Positions 60,770 through 64,000 of a stretch of DNA of 64,000 bases are shown piece after piece. The DNA comes from Escherichia sp. E1V33 (GTDB lineage Bacteria; Pseudomonadota; Gammaproteobacteria; Enterobacterales; Enterobacteriaceae): NCBI RefSeq assembly GCF_004211955.1, contig NZ_RHJI01000015.1, forward strand, positions 186,001 to 250,000, given 5' to 3'. A program made the position numbers and the translations under genes. The notes beneath the pieces were generated by a model. The model searched no databases. It was not told where the DNA came from and worked only from the letters and a program-made list of their open reading frames with translations. The number at the start of each line of letters is the position of its first letter. The first letter of the stretch is position 1.

Positions 60770-61540
60770 GTGAAAAGTATAATTGACCCATCGGCGTTAT
60801 TCATTGATTTAGGCGCGCAGAAACACCCCACTGTGATTTCTGTTGTTGGCGCCGGGGGGAAAACCAGTCTGCTTTTTTGGCTGGCACAGTTATTTCAGTC
60901 TATCGGTAGGCGCGTGTTAATCACTACGACCACACATATGTTTATGCCAGATTCTCACTGGCCCGTGGTTTTCTGCCGTGATCCCGCAATGCTTCCTCAC
61001 TCGTCTCTCAAATTCCCCATTTCATTTTGTTTTCACCGCTGGAAAGCGAATCAAGGAAAAGCGCAGGGGTTTGCGCCAGATGCCATTGATGCACTGGCGC
61101 AACGGCCAGAATGTGACGTAATTCTCATTGAGGCAGACGGCTCACGTGGAATGCCATTAAAAGCGCCGGGTGAGCATGAACCTTGCATACCCAAAAGCAG
61201 TTGCTGCGTGATTGCTGTGATGGGAGGACATATTTTGGGCGCTAAAGTGAGCGCAGAAAATGTCCATCGCTGGTCGCAGTTTGCTGATATTACCGGGTTA
61301 AAACCTGAAGTAACCTTGCAACTGAGCGATCTCGTTGCGCTGGTTCGTCACCCGCAGGGCGCGTTTAAAAACGTACCGCAAGGCTGTCGGCGAGTCTGGT
61401 TCATTAACCGTTTTTCTCAATGTGAGAATGCGATTGCGCAAAGCGAGCTACTTCAACCACTGCAACAACATGACGTAGAGGCAATCTGGCTGGGCGATAT
61501 ACAAGAACATCCTGCAATCGCGCGCAGATTTGTGAATTAG
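60770..61540 (+). CDS. yqeC: Putative selenium-dependent hydroxylase accessory protein YqeC
   Basis: A 256-residue protein with a P-loop-like VVGAGGKTSLLFW near residue 24 and IEADGSRGMPLKAPGEHEPCIP (about 124-145), the family signature. It is commonly found beside YqeB and selenium-dependent molybdenum hydroxylases. Function is inferred as Mo/Se cofactor maturation. The GTG start at 60770 gives the E. coli length, with AGAGAGG upstream. yqeB follows after 47 bp. Confidence 0.88.
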   Translation: MKSIIDPSALFIDLGAQKHPTVISVVGAGGKTSLLFWLAQLFQSIGRRVLITTTTHMFMPDSHWPVVFCRDPAMLPHSSLKFPISFCFHRWKANQGKAQGFAPDAIDALAQRPECDVILIEADGSRGMPLKAPGEHEPCIPKSSCCVIAVMGGHILGAKVSAENVHRWSQFADITGLKPEVTLQLSDLVALVRHPQGAFKNVPQGCRRVWFINRFSQCENAIAQSELLQPLQQHDVEAIWLGDIQEHPAIARRFVN

Positions 61541-61587
61541 CGGCCCGGGCATTCCGGGGTACTGAAAGGATACCCATTGAGGTTGGT

Positions 61588-63213
61588 ATGAATATTTTCA
61601 CAGAGGCTGCAAAACTCGAAGAGCAAAATAGTCCGTTTGCGATGGCGCAAATTGTTGATAGCCGAGGCTCTACTCCCCGCCATTCTGCACAAATGTTAGT
61701 GCGCGCCGATGGTTCAATCGTCGGCACAATTGGCGGGGGAATGGTTGAGCGTAAGGTGATTGAAGAGTCGCTACAGGCATTGCAGGAACGTAAACCGCGA
61801 TTATTCCATGGGCGCATGGCGCGTAACGGCGCGGATGCCGTCGGCTCAGATTGCGGAGGCGCAATGTCAGTGTTTATCAGCGTACATGGTATGAGACCCC
61901 GGCTGGTGTTGATCGGTGCGGGACATGTTAACCGGGCGATAGCCCAAAGCGCAGCATTGTTGGGGTTTGATATTGCTGTTGCCGATATTTATCGCGAAAG
62001 CCTGAATCCTGAACTTTTCCCACCATCAACTGCGCTTGTTCATGCCGATTCGTTTGGTGCAGCAGTGGAAGCACTGGAGATTCGCCCTGATAATTTTGTC
62101 CTGATTGCCACGAATAATCAGGATCGTGAAGCCCTCGATAAACTCATTGAACAGCCCATTGCATGGTTGGGGTTGCTGGCAAGTCGCCGCAAGGTTCAGC
62201 TATTCCTGCGTCAGTTGCGTGAGAAAGGCGTGGCTGAAGACCATATTGCTCGTTTGCATGCACCAGTGGGCTACAACATTGGTGCCGAAACACCGCAGGA
62301 GATCGCTATCAGCGTACTGGCAGAAATATTACAGGTGAAAAATAACGCGCCGGGTGGGCTGATGATGAAACCTTCGCACCCTTCCGGGCATCAACTGGTA
62401 GTGATTCGCGGCGCAGGGGATATTGCCAGTGGTGTGGCGCTGCGTTTGTATCATGCGGGATTCAAAGTGATCATGCTGGAAGTGGAAAAACCGACGGTGA
62501 TTCGCTGTACCGTGGCGTTTGCCCAGGCAGTTTTCGACGACGAAATGACGGTTGAAGGTGTCACCGCCCGACTGGCAACCAGCTCTGCAGAGGCGATGAA
62601 ACTGACTGAGCGTGGGTTTATTCCCGTGATGGTAGACCCCGACTGTTCATTGCTTGATGAGCTGAAACCACTTTGCGTGGTGGACGCTATTCTGGCGAAA
62701 CAGAATTTGGGTACGCGTGCAGATATGGCACCAGTAACAATCGCGCTTGGGCCGGGCTTTACCGCAGGTAAAGATTGTCATGCGGTAATTGAAACAAATC
62801 GCGGGCACTGGCTCGGTCAGGTGATTTACTCCGGTTGTGCACAGGAGAACACTGGTGTTCCCGGCAATATTATGGGACATACCACCCGGCGAGTTATTCG
62901 CGCTCCGGCGGCAGGTATCATGTGTTCCAACGTGAAGCTAGGCGATCTGGTGCAGGAGGGCGATGTTATTGCCTGGATTGGCGAGCATGAAATAAAAGCG
63001 CCGCTGACGGGAATGGTGCGTGGTTTACTTAACGACGGGCTGGCGGTGGTCGGTGGCTTTAAAATTGGTGATATCGATCCCCGTGGTGAAACGGCTGATT
63101 TCACCAGCGTTTCTGATAAAGCCCGGGCGATTGGCGGCGGCGTACTTGAGGCGTTAATGATGTTGATGCATCAGGGCGTTAAAGCGACAAAAGAAGTGCT
63201 GGAAGTGGCTTAA
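61588..63213 (+). CDS. yqeB: XdhC/EF2563-type molybdenum hydroxylase maturation protein YqeB
   Basis: A 541-residue fusion. Residues 1-250 match the XdhC/CoxI family (DSRGSTPRHSAQMLVRADGSIVG; LIGAGHVNRAIAQ dinucleotide fold), which inserts sulfurated cofactor into the hydroxylase. Residues 265-541 match the EF2563 selenium-dependent hydroxylase family (VIRGAGDIASGVALRLYHAG; MEVEKPT). A likely selenation/cofactor delivery role is family knowledge, not shown here. It converges on yqeA across a terminator. Confidence 0.9.
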   Translation: MNIFTEAAKLEEQNSPFAMAQIVDSRGSTPRHSAQMLVRADGSIVGTIGGGMVERKVIEESLQALQERKPRLFHGRMARNGADAVGSDCGGAMSVFISVHGMRPRLVLIGAGHVNRAIAQSAALLGFDIAVADIYRESLNPELFPPSTALVHADSFGAAVEALEIRPDNFVLIATNNQDREALDKLIEQPIAWLGLLASRRKVQLFLRQLREKGVAEDHIARLHAPVGYNIGAETPQEIAISVLAEILQVKNNAPGGLMMKPSHPSGHQLVVIRGAGDIASGVALRLYHAGFKVIMLEVEKPTVIRCTVAFAQAVFDDEMTVEGVTARLATSSAEAMKLTERGFIPVMVDPDCSLLDELKPLCVVDAILAKQNLGTRADMAPVTIALGPGFTAGKDCHAVIETNRGHWLGQVIYSGCAQENTGVPGNIMGHTTRRVIRAPAAGIMCSNVKLGDLVQEGDVIAWIGEHEIKAPLTGMVRGLLNDGLAVVGGFKIGDIDPRGETADFTSVSDKARAIGGGVLEALMMLMHQGVKATKEVLEVA

Positions 63214-63221
63214 ATGAAAAT

Positions 63222-63250
63222 GGCCGGATGGTATTACCCATCCGGCCTTT
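63222..63250. terminator. Bidirectional terminator between yqeB and yqeA
   Basis: Ten-base perfect stem GGCCGGATGG/CCATCCGGCC (63222-63231 and 63238-63247) in the 40-bp gap between convergent genes, followed by TTT rightward and TTTTC leftward. Confidence 0.9.
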
Positions 63251-63253
63251 AAA

Positions 63254-64000
63254 TTACTGGCAAATCACCGTTCCGGTTTTGCCTTCAATCCCTTCTTTTG
63301 CTTTGCTCAACACAGTAATCAGAGCTTCACGACCAGCGCGAGAGCGGGCAAATGATGCGGCGGCTTCAACTTTCGGTAGCATAGAACCTTTCGCAAAATG
63401 CCCTTCTTCGATAAAGCGTTCTGCATCGGCCAATGACAGACGGTCAAGCCATTGTTCATTCTCTTTGCCGAAGTTAATGGCCACTTTTTCTACAGCAGTC
63501 AGAATAATCAGCATATCGGCATCGATCATTTCTGCTAAACGGGCGCTGGCCCAGTCTTTATCGATAACCGCACTGGCACCGCGCAGATGGTTACCTTCAC
63601 GAATTACAGGAATACCACCACCACCAACGGTGATCACAACCTGGCCTGCATCTACTAGCGCTTTAACTGTCTCTTTTTCAACAATATCTACCGGCTTAGG
63701 CGAAGCAACGACACGACGATAGCCGCGACCCGCATCTTCTTTCAGGGTGTAGCCCTGTTTTGTCAGTTGCTCTGCTTCTTGCTCGGTAAAGAACGAACCG
63801 ATCGGCTTGGTCGGGTTGAGGAATGCCGGATCGTTAGCGTCGACTTCGACCTGGGTAACCAGCGTTGCTACAGGTTTATTAATGCCCCGAGAAAGCAGTT
63901 CTTCTCTTAAGGCGTTTTGCAGATCGTAACCAATATATCCCTGACTCAACGCAACACAGACAGACATTGGTAGCATCGGCGAGTGCGCTTCAGTTTTTGC
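63254..64000 (-). CDS. yqeA: Carbamate kinase YqeA (partial, N-terminus outside)
   Basis: The C-terminal 248 residues or so of a carbamate kinase family protein (full length 310 in K-12). It makes ATP from carbamoyl phosphate and ADP. Visible motifs are TVGGGGIPVI (about residue 210 of the full protein) and the ADP-binding region SARLAEMIDADMLIILTAVEKV, with FAKGSMLPKVEAA near the end. The gene runs off the window at 64000; no start is visible. Its place in the purine/urate cluster fits ATP recovery from carbamoyl phosphate made late in the route. Confidence 0.93.
   Translation of the reverse strand, partial: AKTEAHSPMLPMSVCVALSQGYIGYDLQNALREELLSRGINKPVATLVTQVEVDANDPAFLNPTKPIGSFFTEQEAEQLTKQGYTLKEDAGRGYRRVVASPKPVDIVEKETVKALVDAGQVVITVGGGGIPVIREGNHLRGASAVIDKDWASARLAEMIDADMLIILTAVEKVAINFGKENEQWLDRLSLADAERFIEEGHFAKGSMLPKVEAAASFARSRAGREALITVLSKAKEGIEGKTGTVICQ

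Overview
This is an Escherichia coli chromosome segment, or one from a very close Escherichia. Gene order and protein sequences follow the K-12 stretch from epd/pgk to yqeA. Marker features agree: E. coli-type 6S RNA, an IbsC/SibC type I toxin-antitoxin pair, REP/BIME repeats, and the in-frame UGA frameshift site in prfB. It is probably not K-12: RF2 residue 246 reads Ala where K-12 carries Thr, and there is an extra gene block between argP and rpiA. I found no rRNA, tRNA, CRISPR array, insertion sequence or prophage. Strain-level comparisons with K-12 rest on memory, not on a search.

Layout. 1-5.5 kb: end of epd, then pgk and fbaA (glycolysis), mscS (mechanosensitive channel), argO (arginine exporter) and yggE. 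5.7-13.1 kb: LysR gene ygfI, then the leftward methylmalonyl-CoA operon scpA-argK-scpB-scpC, and argP. 13.15-16.1 kb: an accessory block with a decayed ferric-reductase-like gene, a BhsA-like secreted peptide, an azoreductase-like flavoprotein and its divergent LysR regulator. 16.2-20 kb: rpiA, serA, ibsC/sibC, fau, 6S RNA, zapA. 20-24.4 kb: ygfB-pepP-ubiH-ubiI. 24.8-29.3 kb: glycine cleavage operon gcvTHP. 29.7-42 kb: ygfF, bglA, yqfB, trhA, ygfZ, sdhE-ygfX, fldB, and the xerD-dsbC-recJ-prfB-lysS run. 42.2 kb to the end: idi, then a large purine/urate block.

The purine/urate block (about 42.9-64 kb) is the most coherent functional region. It holds three nucleobase permeases (UacT, GhxQ, XanQ), guanine deaminase (GuaD), two ferredoxin/flavin electron-transfer proteins (UacF, YgfS), a molybdenum hydroxylase module (XdhD, YgfM), the amidohydrolase SsnA, the three-part redox protein YgfK, cofactor-maturation proteins (MocA, YqeC, YqeB) and a carbamate kinase (YqeA, cut by the window edge). 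Published work links this cluster to anaerobic purine and uric acid breakdown. The carbamate kinase suggests ATP recovery at the end of the route. A perfect CRP palindrome lies upstream of ygfK.

Repeats carry the main non-coding surprises. Behind both fbaA and gcvP, a unit of about 170 bp containing a terminator and a REP element is duplicated in tandem, giving terminator-REP-terminator-REP-terminator. I see no clearly new biological system. The best leads are these parallel repeat modules, the cysteine-free iron-sulfur domain of XdhD, the perfect hairpin in the gcvT leader, the small membrane peptide coupled to uacT, and the accessory argP-rpiA block.
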